Shown here one piece after another: positions 13,601-21,379 of a DNA stretch of 64,000 bases. Within the stretch, counting starts at the first letter, position 1. Each line of letters begins with the position of its first letter. The notes beneath the pieces are model-generated. The model made no database searches. It worked only from the letters and a program-made list of their open reading frames with translations, and was not told where the DNA came from. Position numbers and translations under genes: made by a program. This stretch comes from Echinometra lucunter (lineage: Eukaryota; Echinodermata; Echinoidea; Camarodonta; Echinometridae). Location of the stretch: positions 38,903,667 through 38,967,666 of the forward strand of contig CM057153.1 of the NCBI GenBank assembly GCA_029962745.1, read 5' to 3'.

Positions 13601-16600
13601 ACACCAACATTTTTATTTTATTGCTACATTTTTCTTATAAAACATCATGTATCTGAAATGAATATAAATTGACAGAAATTATGATGAGAAGTCAAAAAGT
13701 TGCCAATTTGCAGGGGAAAGCAGTGATTTTAAACTTTCTATCACATTGCCAATTTGAGGATTTTAATGCTTATTTTCCTTTAAAAAAATTTCAGCATCAA
13801 ACAACAAATATTGACACAACCAAAATGAGCACAGTTTGTGTAGAATTTTTTGCTCTTTCTGCTCATGTATTTGGTATGATTTTTAGAGCCCTGCATCAAA
13901 AGATATTAGACCAAAACACATAATGTGGACCCTCTGTCATGAATGGGTTAAGCACAAAAAACACATGGGTTTGTTGCTTCATATCTGAACAAACCTTTAT
14001 TCTGTCAATGCCATACCCAATGATTTTCAATCTTTTCCGCATTGTTATTATTGAGAGGTTTTTTATTTTCTATTTTTTATTCATTTCATTTATTTCTATT
14101 CCACATGTGGGCTGGATCGCCCTTCTCAGCCAAAGGCTGTTCTTCTGAGGGGTCCAGGTTGGATTTCTTTCCCAAATTATGAAAGCAAAACTGTGATGGC
14201 CAATCCCTTGTAGTATAGTTTCTATGAAGAAAAAAAGGGAACCAAACTGAAACCTGTTAACCCATTGAAAACTGAGCCTAAGATAACTCCAGCTGGGGTC
14301 AATGGAAAACGTGTTATACTGAAATGAAATTGTGCTCAACAGGTTAAGATCAGTGACAAATAAGTCTAGTTTGGCTGTAAAGCATTCTCCTTCATGATGT
14401 TTTACTTTTTTAATCTATATTTTTCAACCATGGTTTCCATCTTTGTCATGGTTTGTTCTGATATTTTTGGTGATGTTGTCACATGTTTGTCGTATCGGCA
14501 CCACTAATTTGCTTTGTCAGATTTGAAGACATCTAAGAAGCTTGTTTGCTTGACTAAGTGTGAAATTTAATAAGCAACAACTAGCCTAACAAGTACAAGT
14601 GTTTTTATTGATGTTTTCTACACCCTTCCAGGTATTGATAGACAGTTAGCAAGACACGTAGCCCATCTCTTCATCAGGGATCCTGTTTCACTGTTCAGTG
14701 AGAGAATTAATCAAGATGATGCCAATGATTCAGATCACTTTGAGGTAAGAGATTTTTTTAAATATATTTTTTATTTTTTATTACTTGTCATGTATAGGGA
14801 TCAAAGACAGGGATTTTCTCTTTTAACCAATACTTTTCTTTTACAACATATCACTTCTCTCAAAAGGGAAGCTTTTAAAAACCACAGTAAAGGACTATAA
14901 TCATGCAGTTTTAAGTGGAACTGATTTAATTCATGTTGTTTAGTTCAGTTCGCAATGAAAATCCATTGATCAAATGGATTAAGTTGAACATCAGAAATAG
15001 ATAAAGGTTTGGTAATGAGCTTACCAGTAGCTGTTTCGAAACATACATGTTTTATAAGTTACATGTCTTGAATAACTCCAAGCAGCAGTATGCGGACCTC
15101 CCAACCATTCTGAATTTGGAGAAAAGAATCTGAATTTTGACCATTCCTAGCTCTTGTTTCATGTGATTTTCCTATTTTTCTTGATAAATGTACTACACAC
15201 TCCTATGGGAAATGCTGTTTCTTTACTGATTTTGAGTAAAAACATCCTTATTTTTCAGTCAGAAAGGTTGGGAGGTCTGCACTATGGCACATTACTATGA
15301 TGAGTTCATGAAAGGTATGCAATCCTTTTTACCCTTACAGAACATCCAGTCTACTAATTGGCAATCCATGAGATTCAAGCCACCTCCTGTAAACTCCAAG
15401 ATTGGATGGAGAGTAGAGTTCCGACCTATTGAAGTAAGTGCACCAAAAATCCTAAAATAGTTACCAATTAGATTCAATTCCATCCTAGTGTAATAAGTTC
15501 ACGGTTAGATTAGTTGTGTTACTGAAAGATGAACAGTATTGCCTCTTTATAGTGATTTATACAATGATTGTTGTTTTGATTTTTAACAGTGTTCAAATTG
15601 AAGAGAACAGCGCCACAGGCCTTTTACCACTAAAAGATTATTGAATAGAATTGATAATAATGTGAACCATCATTCTTAATATTGCAGGTGCAATTAACAG
15701 ACTTTGAGAATGGTATTCCTCATCCTTTTTACCACTCAAAAAGTATTTAATTAGAAATGGTAGTAATGTGATTTATCATTCGTACTATTGCAGGTGCAAT
15801 TAACAGACTTTGAGAATGCAGCTTACGTGGTATTCCTGGGGTTGTTTCATAAAGCTGTTCGTAAAGTTATGAATGACTCTACGAACGACCTAAATATGAA
15901 GTGCCAAATGGGATGCCTAAAGTTTTCCTGACGTTTTAACAAAGTGTGACAGCATTTCCCATAGTCTCAATTAAATTGTGGCAAAAAATTCACTCGGCAA
16001 GAAAAATGTTCTGAAGCAAAAGTAATGTCAATTATGTCTGCATATTTCATCTTAAGCTGATGCTATTGATAATGACGGAGAATTCCATTTGTCTTGCCAT
16101 ATTCAAGTCGTTCGAAAAGTCATTCGTAACTTTACAAACAGTTTTATGAAACACCCCCTTGGTCCTGTTTACCACTCAAAGAGTACTGAATAGGAATGAT
16201 AGTAATGTGAATCATTAATATTGCAGGTGCAATGAACAGACTTTGAGAATGTAGCTTACGTGGTATTCCTGGTCCTTTTTACCACTCAAAAAGTATTGAA
16301 TAGAAATGATAAAAATGTGAATCATCATTGTTAATATTGCAGGTGCAATTAACAGACTTTGAAAATGCAGCTTACGTGGTATTCCTGGTCCTCTTGACAC
16401 GTGCCATACTGACCTTTGGCCTCAACTTTCTCATCCCAATTTCAAAGGTAATGATTAAGGTTAAAGTTTTTGTCAAGTGATGAAAATCACATCTATATTA
16501 TTTTGTTGAGTAGAAATTAATAGTCTGACACAAAATGATTGAAAAAACTGATGGTAAAAAGCGGAATAGACACATTTGGTGACTGCTAAGAAATCATTCT

Positions 16601-18364
16601 TTGCGTACCTGTGATGAATCTAATTAATGACACACTCTTTGGTTAGTTTTAATTCAGCGTTTATACCCAAATTTGGCAGAATTGTGAAATTCCAGCAACA
16701 CAGAGCCTCCACGCAAGTTTGGAATGTGAAAATGTAATTAGGACGATGAGTAGAAGAAAAATCTTTGAAATATTCTTGTATATTCTTCAGAACTCATTCC
16801 CCCCCCCCACCTCTCTCTTTCTCTCTGACCCTCTCTGCCTCCCCCCCCCCCCCTTTCCTCACTTCCTTCCTCTATTTTATAAGAGCTGAAATGTTTCCTT
16901 TGTTTCTTGTATAGGTTGATGAAAACATGAAGAATGCACAAAAGAGGGATGCAGTACTCAACCAACAGTACTACTTCAGGAAAGATATACATTCATGTAA
17001 GATTATACTTTTCAACTCAATACTTTTGTAAATTTTCTTGCAAGAGCTTTTGCATGAGTATAATGTATTGTGGTACATGCATCTCCATAGGTGTAATTCA
17101 CCTGAGATACATTAGTTGCTGCCATGTTGGGCAAGCCTTTTGCCAGTTTGGGATCTTTAGAGCAACTGTTGTGTAGGATTTCTACATTATTGCATACAAT
17201 CATAGATTAATCGTCATGCCTATTGTGTGGTTTTCACTTGGGATCAACTAGAAATTTTCAGGGCTACACCGTTCTTACTTTATACATCTCTTTACTTTAT
17301 TACCAGTCAATGACAATGAGCTGCAGACAGACGTTGGCAAGTGTAATGGTGTGACCGAGTACTATGGCAGGATGAGCATTGACACCATCGTTAACGGTGG
17401 TTCAATCCCGGGATGTGATGAGGCAAGGTTCCCTGGTCTGATTCCATTGGTTCATAAGTACATTAATACAGTAGAAGGAGTAGATGTGGATACTAGATGT
17501 ACTATACAACATTACCTCAAACTCATCTCGGACAGAGCAGCAGGTAGGCTTTTATTTGAATGTTTGTTTATATGATTCATAGAAGCTGTAACTTAATATT
17601 TGTTTACCATAGGTTCTCCTTTTCTGAAAACTTTCATGTAAGAGCATATGAAATAAATAGACTGCTTTCTCAATGTTTTCTTGAGATATTCTTAACTTAT
17701 GCTGTCAAAGGTTGGAAGGAGCATATATGCTTTATGTGGGGGAGGGATACCCTCTGCTCTACAGAATTCAACAGAGATACTTACAGTTGGACCAAAACGT
17801 TTACATACATTTGGCAGTAGAAACCATTTTTTTTTCACATTTCACAAGCTGTATTTTGATTTTGTTTTTGTTTAATCCATGTACATATCTCTCCACAATT
17901 TTATTTTATGCGTATACTATCACAAATTGATAGGAATGACAAAAGTTGTAAAAAAAATGAGGATAATTGCTCTTCCCCCAGGCATTTGTTAACTTTTGGG
18001 CCAAACTGGACATGTAGGTAAAGTTCATCTTGCACTCATCAAAGTAATCTTGAATAATTTTATTTTTGTTGTTTTTATTCTCTTAAAGTAGACTTGAAAG
18101 TACGTAATGAGTGCTATTTCTCCTTCAGGTCGACTGAAGACCACGGCACGCTGGATCCGAGACTTCATCCACAATCACCCTGACTACAAACATGACTCGG
18201 TCGTCTCTGACCTCATCAACTATGACCTTATCAAAGAATGTGACCTCATCACAAGGGGAAAGGTCGAAGCTCCAGATCTCTTTCACACACAGACATCAAG
18301 ATCCAGTGATAATATTCCAGAATCCATACAAAGTGTCGAAACCCAAATTGATACCAACTCATGA
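1002..18364 (+). CDS. GCLC: Glutamate-cysteine ligase catalytic subunit (15 coding exons, spliced)
   Basis: This enzyme joins L-glutamate to L-cysteine using ATP to make gamma-glutamylcysteine, the rate-limiting step of glutathione synthesis in the cytosol; in animals it pairs with a modifier subunit, GCLM. CDS parts: 1002-1151, 2144-2253, 2824-2943, 4672-4743, 7913-8029, 8401-8459, 9610-9824, 10869-10985, 12636-12774, 14632-14744, 15341-15433, 16343-16447, 16915-16996, 17307-17543, 18129-18364. Every junction has GT/AG ends and compatible phase, giving 654 residues against 637 in human. Family landmarks are the N-terminal [24 protein letters not shown] with two acidic metal/substrate residues (E50, E52), MGFGMGNCC (cysteines 253-254), [16 protein letters not shown] and GWRVEFRP. 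The start is fixed by homology, a good Kozak context (A at -3, G at +4) and an in-frame TGA at 996-998. The C-terminal ~35 residues are polar and diverged from vertebrates. The exon sequences show no frameshift or premature stop. Confidence 0.96.
1180..1252 (-). repeat. Remnant of SINE/LINE 3' tail, minus strand
   Basis: An ATAATA-rich stretch runs into a GTGCTTATATAG-type sequence and then GGCGCTCA. Read on the minus strand this is a GAGCGC...CTATATAAGCAC...TTATTAT tail, the form seen at 3' ends of metazoan tRNA-derived SINEs and their LINE partners. No tRNA-like head or target duplication was recognised, so it is a 5'-truncated or decayed copy. Confidence 0.45.
2144..2253 (+). CDS. GCLC: GCLC coding exon 2
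   Basis: Begins [18 protein letters not shown], which completes the GDE-IEY active-site motif started in exon 1, and ends with two bases of a split serine codon before GTACAG. The acceptor is TTTTTTATCAG. The homologous human segment begins VEYMLV. Confidence 0.95.
2824..2943 (+). CDS. GCLC: GCLC coding exon 3
   Basis: Encodes [20 protein letters not shown] and onward to [10 protein letters not shown], carrying the conserved W-x-PEY-x-x-FM-x-E-x-x-PG-x-PYGG signature of eukaryotic glutamate-cysteine ligase. Donor is GTAAGA. A split arginine codon joins it to exon 4. Confidence 0.95.
3014..3092 (+). repeat. Probable SINE 3'-tail remnant
   Basis: GTGCCTTAAGC, then GATGCTATAGAAATCC, then an ATTATTATT tract. 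This matches the general layout of a SINE tail (GCGCTATAtaAATxC plus a TTA microsatellite) seen in full at 53.8-54.1 kb. It is diverged and has no recognisable head. Confidence 0.4.
3221..3880. mobile_element. Foldback (MITE-like) element with 37-bp terminal inverted repeats
   Basis: The arm at 3221-3257 (starting ATAAACACAACAAAAAAATT) and the arm at 3844-3880 are near-perfect reverse complements over about 37 bp, both containing AACTCCCCCCTA. A second nested inverted pair lies at about 3264-3318 and 3647-3714 (AAGTCAC, CAAGAGTCATTTTGGG and its complement). No transposase ORF is present; open frames inside it (3299-3625 minus, 3479-3691 plus) come from the palindrome. It lies in GCLC intron 3. 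The target duplication is unclear. Confidence 0.75.
4070..4620 (+). repeat. Long polypurine (GGA/GAA) tract
   Basis: About 550 bp that are almost all purine on the plus strand, with GGA, GAA and GAAA runs, at the 3' end of GCLC intron 3. The acceptor of exon 4 lies just 50 bp beyond it. The 236-aa minus-strand open frame of Leu/Phe/Ser across this tract is a composition artefact. Confidence 0.85.
4672..4743 (+). CDS. GCLC: GCLC coding exon 4
   Basis: A 72-nt exon encoding [20 protein letters not shown] and then VFPR. It aligns with the animal GCLC segment that runs into the LGCPGF motif of the next exon. The acceptor TTTCTTACAG follows only a short pyrimidine tract after the purine run. Confidence 0.93.
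7225..7482. repeat. Short diverged tandem repeats with GAGCGAGCGAAGCG
   Basis: ATGATGAGCGAGCGAAGCG occurs at about 7295 and again at 7416 (spacing ~121 bp), each preceded by GCATTTTCAAAT(A/G)(A/G)AAATTCT-like sequence; a third GCATTTTCAAATAGAAATTC lies at 7451. GAGCGAGCAAGC at 7229 looks like a further partial unit. Degenerate dispersed repeat of unknown class. Confidence 0.6.
7553..7680. repeat. Poly-G / poly-C homopolymer block
   Basis: A G run (7553-7564) is followed by several C runs, including an almost uninterrupted C tract of about 55 bases at 7620-7678. The proline-rich (plus) or glycine-rich (minus) open frames here are not genes. Homopolymers this long are prone to assembly length error and can form i-motif/G-quadruplex structures. 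Confidence 0.9.
7913..8029 (+). CDS. GCLC: GCLC coding exon 5
   Basis: Encodes [20 protein letters not shown] through [17 protein letters not shown], the conserved LGCP-F and S-FxPDExIxxHPRFxTLT region of GCLC. Acceptor is CATCACAG, donor GTTAGT. Split arginine codons bound it on both sides. Confidence 0.95.
8401..8459 (+). CDS. GCLC: GCLC coding exon 6
   Basis: A 59-nt exon encoding [19 protein letters not shown], the basic TLTxNIRxRRGEKVxINVPIFKD motif of the family. It ends with one base of an isoleucine codon completed in exon 7. Acceptor is TTTTCTCCAG, donor GTGAGT. Confidence 0.94.
8757..9500. mobile_element. Composite TIR element with four internal ~145-bp tandem units
   Basis: The left end (TTTATGCCTCCGCC, 8760-8773) is an exact reverse complement of GGCGGAGGCATAAA at 9450-9463. 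Between them the unit containing CAACTTCAAACTTGGCTC begins at 8864, 9015, 9156 and 9299, a period of 141-151 bp, each followed by an AAGGTCAAAGGTCA-type segment. A GTCCGTCCGTCC stretch lies near the left end. It lies in GCLC intron 6. From memory, similar sequences are common in marine invertebrate genomes; no transposase is encoded. Confidence 0.7.
9610..9824 (+). CDS. GCLC: GCLC coding exon 7
   Basis: The 215-nt exon carries the most diagnostic core: [11 protein letters not shown], then [10 protein letters not shown], then [16 protein letters not shown], then [12 protein letters not shown]. The adjacent cysteines at residues 253-254 match a conserved pair in human GCLC (C248-C249) that has been linked to activity. 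Ends in phase 0 at donor GTAAGT. Confidence 0.96.
10157..10260. repeat. Inverted repeat (foldback) with ~38-bp arms
   Basis: ATTGGATGGCTCTGAATGGG and onward (10157-10193) pairs imperfectly with GGAATATTTCTGGTATTCCA and onward (10222-10260), sharing GGATGGCT, TGGGATACCAGA-like and AATATTCC segments. The loop is about 28 bp. Probably the core of a small foldback transposon in GCLC intron 7; the outer limits were not resolved. Confidence 0.6.
10869..10985 (+). CDS. GCLC: GCLC coding exon 8
   Basis: Encodes [20 protein letters not shown] and onward to [14 protein letters not shown], almost identical to the vertebrate [21 protein letters not shown]...SVDDRTREERGLE block. Both boundaries are in phase 0 (acceptor TTGGCAG, donor GTACAC). 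Confidence 0.96.
11425..12567. mobile_element. hAT-type non-autonomous DNA transposon (1,143 bp) with 8-bp TSD
   Basis: The element starts TAGTGCTGTAAC and ends with the complementary GACTACAGCACTA. It is flanked by a perfect 8-bp target duplication, ATTGAGAT, at 11417-11424 and 12568-12575. A short TAGTG-type TIR with an 8-bp TSD is the hAT superfamily pattern. No long ORF for a hAT transposase is present, so it is non-autonomous. TAGTGCTGT recurs inside at 11548 and 11848, which hints at nested or rearranged ends. It lies in GCLC intron 8, ending about 60 bp before the exon 9 acceptor. Confidence 0.85.
12636..12774 (+). CDS. GCLC: GCLC coding exon 9
   Basis: Encodes [20 protein letters not shown] and onward to [19 protein letters not shown], matching the family's KxRYxSIDxYLS and KYNDIDLxID motifs. 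I chose the acceptor CTGTTAAG (AG at 12634-12635) over the AG three bases downstream because it keeps the GLE-ELK join in line with the family; the alternative would remove one glutamate. Confidence 0.92.
12775..14631. other. GCLC intron 9
   Basis: No exon is visible. It contains T homopolymers at 12950-13045 and a TTAA-flanked MITE (listed separately). A second possible TTAA-bounded short element at about 14255-14349 is weaker. Small open frames here show no recognisable protein. Confidence 0.5.
13539..13947. mobile_element. piggyBac-type MITE flanked by TTAA
   Basis: CCCATTCGTGACAG at 13539 and CTGTCATGAATGGG at 13934-13947 are inverted copies with one mismatch. TTAA lies directly outside both ends (13535-13538 and 13948-13951). 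A CCC start with TTAA target duplication is the signature of piggyBac-superfamily elements. At 409 bp without a transposase frame it is non-autonomous. Confidence 0.8.
14632..14744 (+). CDS. GCLC: GCLC coding exon 10
   Basis: Encodes [20 protein letters not shown] and onward to [12 protein letters not shown], matching the conserved [14 protein letters not shown] and [18 protein letters not shown] region. Acceptor is ACCCTTCCAG, donor GTAAGA. Confidence 0.95.
15341..15433 (+). CDS. GCLC: GCLC coding exon 11
   Basis: Encodes [20 protein letters not shown] and then [11 protein letters not shown], one of the most conserved blocks of the family (substrate-binding barrel). Both borders are in phase 0. 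Confidence 0.96.
15688..15720 (+). pseudogene. Decoy copy 1 of GCLC exon 12 start
   Basis: Reads GTGCAATTAACAGACTTTGA, identical to the start of exon 12, preceded by ATTGCAG. It departs from the exon after eight codons (VQLTDFEN), then runs [12 protein letters not shown] to a TAA. If its acceptor were used without a downstream donor the product would truncate. Confidence 0.85.
15794..15837 (+). pseudogene. Decoy copy 2 of GCLC exon 12 start, cut by a MITE
   Basis: Encodes [15 protein letters not shown] as in the true exon, then is interrupted by the MITE at about 15838. Reading through the MITE meets a TGA after some 30 further codons. The acceptor ATTGCAG is intact. Confidence 0.85.
15838..16158. 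mobile_element. MITE (~320 bp) with ~40-bp TIRs inside decoy copy 2
   Basis: GGGGTTGTTTCATAAAGCTG and the following CGTAAAGTTATGAATGAC pair with the complement of GTCATTCGTAACTTTACAAA and ATGAAACACCCCC at the right end. Removing the element restores the unit sequence ATTCCTGG-TCCT. The target duplication is short and ambiguous (TGG is possible). No ORF of note. Confidence 0.85.
16227..16271 (+). pseudogene. Decoy copy 3 of GCLC exon 12 start
   Basis: Same acceptor and exon start, but the third codon TTA is TGA (GTGCAATGAACAG), so any transcript using it stops immediately. It continues GACTTTGAGAATGTAGCTTA in line with the true exon for about 45 nt. Confidence 0.85.
16343..16447 (+). CDS. GCLC: GCLC coding exon 12
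   Basis: Encodes [20 protein letters not shown] and then [15 protein letters not shown], matching the vertebrate [20 protein letters not shown]...LDFLIPLSK. Only this copy has the whole exon and a donor (GTAATG). The codon at residue 7 is GAA here, while the upstream decoys have GAG. Confidence 0.96.
16915..16996 (+). CDS. GCLC: GCLC coding exon 13
   Basis: Encodes [20 protein letters not shown] and then FRKDIHS, the conserved VDENMKxAQKRDAVxxxxFYFRK block. It ends with one base of a phenylalanine codon. Acceptor is TTGTATAG, donor GTAAGA. Confidence 0.95.
17307..17543 (+). CDS. GCLC: GCLC coding exon 14
   Basis: Encodes the 79-residue block containing [26 protein letters not shown] and [20 protein letters not shown]. 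These match MSIDTIINGxxxxFPGLIPxLxxYL and VDVDTRCxxxxYLKLIxxRA. The N-terminal third ([14 protein letters not shown]) is variable in the family. Acceptor is TTACCAG. Confidence 0.95.
18129..18364 (+). CDS. GCLC: GCLC coding exon 15 (terminal)
   Basis: Encodes [20 protein letters not shown], then [20 protein letters not shown], then a polar tail ending TQIDTNS and TGA. The first part matches the vertebrate TxARWMRxFIxxHPDYKxDSVI. The last ~35 residues, rich in Ser, Gln and Asp, do not. Confidence 0.95.
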
Positions 18365-18880
18365 AATGTGTGTTACCTTGACATCTTCCTTATGGTTAAC
18401 TTTTATACAAATTATATGGACTGATAGATCTATAATTAGGTATAGAGATGATATATGTGTATACATGTATCTTTTGGTTGTTTTATATTCATGTGACAAG
18501 TTAATCGGGTAAATTTGACAAGTCCCAGTAATCTTGACTTTAAATGAGAATATATAGTAAATATTATTTTCATTCTGATACTTTGAGCATAAACTTTCAA
18601 ATGTGTTCTTTTTGATGTGAAGAAGAATCTTCATTGTTTCTTTTACTCATTCTATGAGATGGAATGTAGAGTCTGCAGTTGTAGATGTTGAATTGACAGT
18701 AGCACTAAAAGCTGCTGAAGTCAAGTTGGGTCTTCTTATACCCTTGCGACTTATACTGCAGAGTAAATTCATATGAATTGAAATGTATTCATGATCTTGA
18801 TTCTAAAACGCAAACATATGCAAAGATAATCTTTGAAATTTCATTGTAATACTCAAAAATAAAGAATTTGTGACTGTTCT
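18365..18880 (+). other. GCLC 3' UTR with AATAAA signal
   Basis: AT-rich sequence after the stop codon. AATAAA at 18858-18863 is the first good polyadenylation hexamer, giving a likely 3' UTR of about 500 nt. A second AATAAA at 20641, directly followed by an A run, would give a much longer UTR if used. Nothing else is recognised. Confidence 0.5.
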
Positions 18881-20695
18881 AAACAAATATTTCTTTTTAT
18901 AGAAGTAAAAATGCCTTCTTTGCTTTTTTTTTTTAATTTTCATGATATGATTTCATGCACATTATTATTCATCCAGTTGAATCTTGGTAATATTATGAAT
19001 CAAATAGTGGATGTATACTCTTGTTATATGGTTTATTTGAATTTTTAAGAAAAATTATGAGAATGAAATATTTGGATGTTCAAAGGTCAACAAGGTCAGA
19101 GTTAATGTATATTATTTGTTTGTACTGTGTAAGCATTTTGTTTTGAACATTGACCCTTTTTTCAGTGGAAAAAACTAATTACATGTTAGGAGTTGTCGCT
19201 AAAAAAAGTAAGTAAAGTCACTTGAATTTAGATATTGTTTCACTTCTTTGTACAACCCTGTGCCCAGTTATTGTAACAACACAATACATGTACTTGTATG
19301 TGTGACTATAGAAACATGATTAGATTTGGCGAGAATTTAATCTAAGGGCGTTTGTACATAAAGAATATATTTTTATTCTCATCTTCTTTTTTTGCAATAT
19401 TCATGTAATTGTGTATTAGATTATACAAATGATAGAAATAGTTATATAGTTTGAATATAAGGTGATAAAGCATTCAATTTTGATTATCATTACTATTTGT
19501 GTAAGTGGTTTCTCACTTTAATCTGGGTTCTTGTATGTATAGTAAACTTGTGGTTTATATTAGGTCAACAAAGTTCAGGATAAGGGGAGTTGGGGGATAT
19601 TGCCTGGAGCATTGGTATTTGTGAGGCAAATAAGCATTTATGAATATGGGTTGTAAGCGCAGATTTGGATTTTGACTTGCATGTATATCGTAGAAATCTG
19701 ACTCTCACCTTTGTAAAAGGGGGAATGTGTGGACCATATGATGATTTCTGCCATATGATAAGACATTAACTGCATACTGTCTACACAAGTGCAGTAGAGT
19801 AAAATACATACCATCTAGATTCTAGGCCTCTGATTGCAGGCATTAAATTTACTGCTGACTGCCATGCAGTATAGCAAAAAATATTGACTGGATGTGGTTC
19901 TATTTGCACATAAAAAGCAGTAAGACACAATAGAAGCATAAGACGTTAACAATGGATGCACGCAGTTAGATACACACACTACTCTTAGATAGGTTCCCAT
20001 TGAAATGAATACATTTCAACAAGCATTTTTGTCAAAGTATCCACTTTGGGGTAATCCATTCTCGGGATGCAGTATATAAAACAAATATTGACTGCTTATT
20101 TTCCAGGTCACAGTTAAAAACTATTGCTCCTCGATAATCAAGAGACTATACTATGCACCTCAACAGCATGGTTCAATTTTGAGATTATCTTGGGCCAACA
20201 TGTAGTTTCAACCTGCCCCTCAAAGCAGTCATTGTTTGTATATTATTCCCTGGCAGGAAGTGATTACGTGAATTATTGAAAGTTTTAATTGTCTACGTTT
20301 AGCTAAAGTTGGAATACAAATTGATAGCATACAGTCCTTTGTATCTTTACTAGAATTTTTTTGTAAACCAAAGTATTGTTATGATTTTATCATTTAAAGA
20401 ATTCTATAGAATGTTACTCATATGATCAAATCATTTGATTTTGCTTTTCTGTATGCATCTGTGCATCTCAGGAATATCTGATTCATGTCCTATTGCACAC
20501 AAAAACATTCATGTATTTAATTTGTACAACATTCTATCATCTCTATGTGACTGTTTCATCATTCAAACAGTCGGTGTATTTCCTTGTATTGCTTCATCAT
20601 TCACATAATTGTACATCATGTTATGACAGATTTATGATTGAATAAAAAAAAAAAACATGATAATTCTAGGATACTGAATTGTCTTATGGTTGTAA
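18881..20695. other. Intergenic or extended 3' UTR, nothing recognised
   Basis: AT-rich sequence of ordinary complexity without exons. An A-rich run follows AATAAA at 20641-20655. Small open frames show no recognisable protein. Confidence 0.4.
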
Positions 20696-20698
20696 CCA

Positions 20699-20760
20699 AG
20701 CTCTCTCTCTCTCTCTCTCTTTCTCTCCCTCTTTCTGTCTTACTCCTTGCCCCTCTTCTG
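20699..20760. repeat. CT microsatellite
   Basis: About 24 bp of perfect CT followed by imperfect CT/CTTT to about 20760. It is the source of the Ser/Leu-rich open frames in this area. Confidence 0.8.
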
Positions 20761-20863
20761 CTCTCTATCTACCTTTGCGTACTACTCTTTATGAACAATA
20801 TACTGAACAATACACGATAAACAATAAAATCTTCATGGTCAAGATAGTTTTTATATTACAGTG

Positions 20864-21005
20864 GAAACAGTATAACGAGGTCCTTGGGACCATCAAAATT
20901 ACCTTGCTATAGCAGGAATCTCGTTATATCAGGGTTAAAAAACAGTAAATTATAAAGAGCTGGGACTGGAATATTACCTTGTTATATCAGATCTCTTTAT
21001 ACCAA
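20864..21005. repeat. Dispersed-repeat-like block with CTCGTTATA iterations
   Basis: Contains TATAACGAGGTCCTTGGGAC, then CTCGTTATATCAGGGTT and CTTGTTATATCAGATCTC: the same motif three times in alternating orientations. It looks like a fragment of a dispersed repeat; class unknown. Confidence 0.35.
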
Positions 21006-21379
21006 CATCATTTTGATCTCCCTCTCCTTATGAAGAAGTTTCATAAATATAGCCATCCGTATCCTCCCTCCCCTTTCAACTTGTCTCAGTATTAGTGCTC
21101 TCGAGAATTAAATGCCTGTTTTAGCCCATCATTGTTCACCTCTCCTTACGACATTATGACCCCCTTCCAATGCTGATGCACACAGCTAAGAGAGTCCGCT
21201 CAACCCTGCTGAACCTCATCACGTGGAAACAACAGATGAGGCTTCTCCACCATTGCCGTCTTCTTGTGTTGCCCTCGTCCTCGTCCTCCTAAATGTGGTC
21301 CCTCTTCCCTGTCTGTATGTCGCCCTCTTCTCCCCTGCTACGAATGGCAATCTTAGCAAATCTATCACTTGCATATTTT

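Larger units (their letters stand above)
15619..16342 (+). repeat. Tandem partial duplications of the exon 12 acceptor region
   Basis: Units of about 106-116 bp each hold a TTTTTACCACTCAAAAAGTA-like segment, a pyrimidine-poor ATTGCAG acceptor and the first ~24-50 nt of exon 12. Exon-like copies start at 15688, 15794 and 16227; the real exon starts at 16343. Copy 2 is interrupted by a MITE. No copy has the rest of the exon or its donor. Confidence 0.9.

Noticed and set aside
14255..14349. Second TTAA-bounded mini-element (TTAACCCATTGAAAAC ... CAACAGGTTAA)
   Set aside because: The inverted ends match only over part of ~12 bp and the spacing is under 100 bp; too weak to call.
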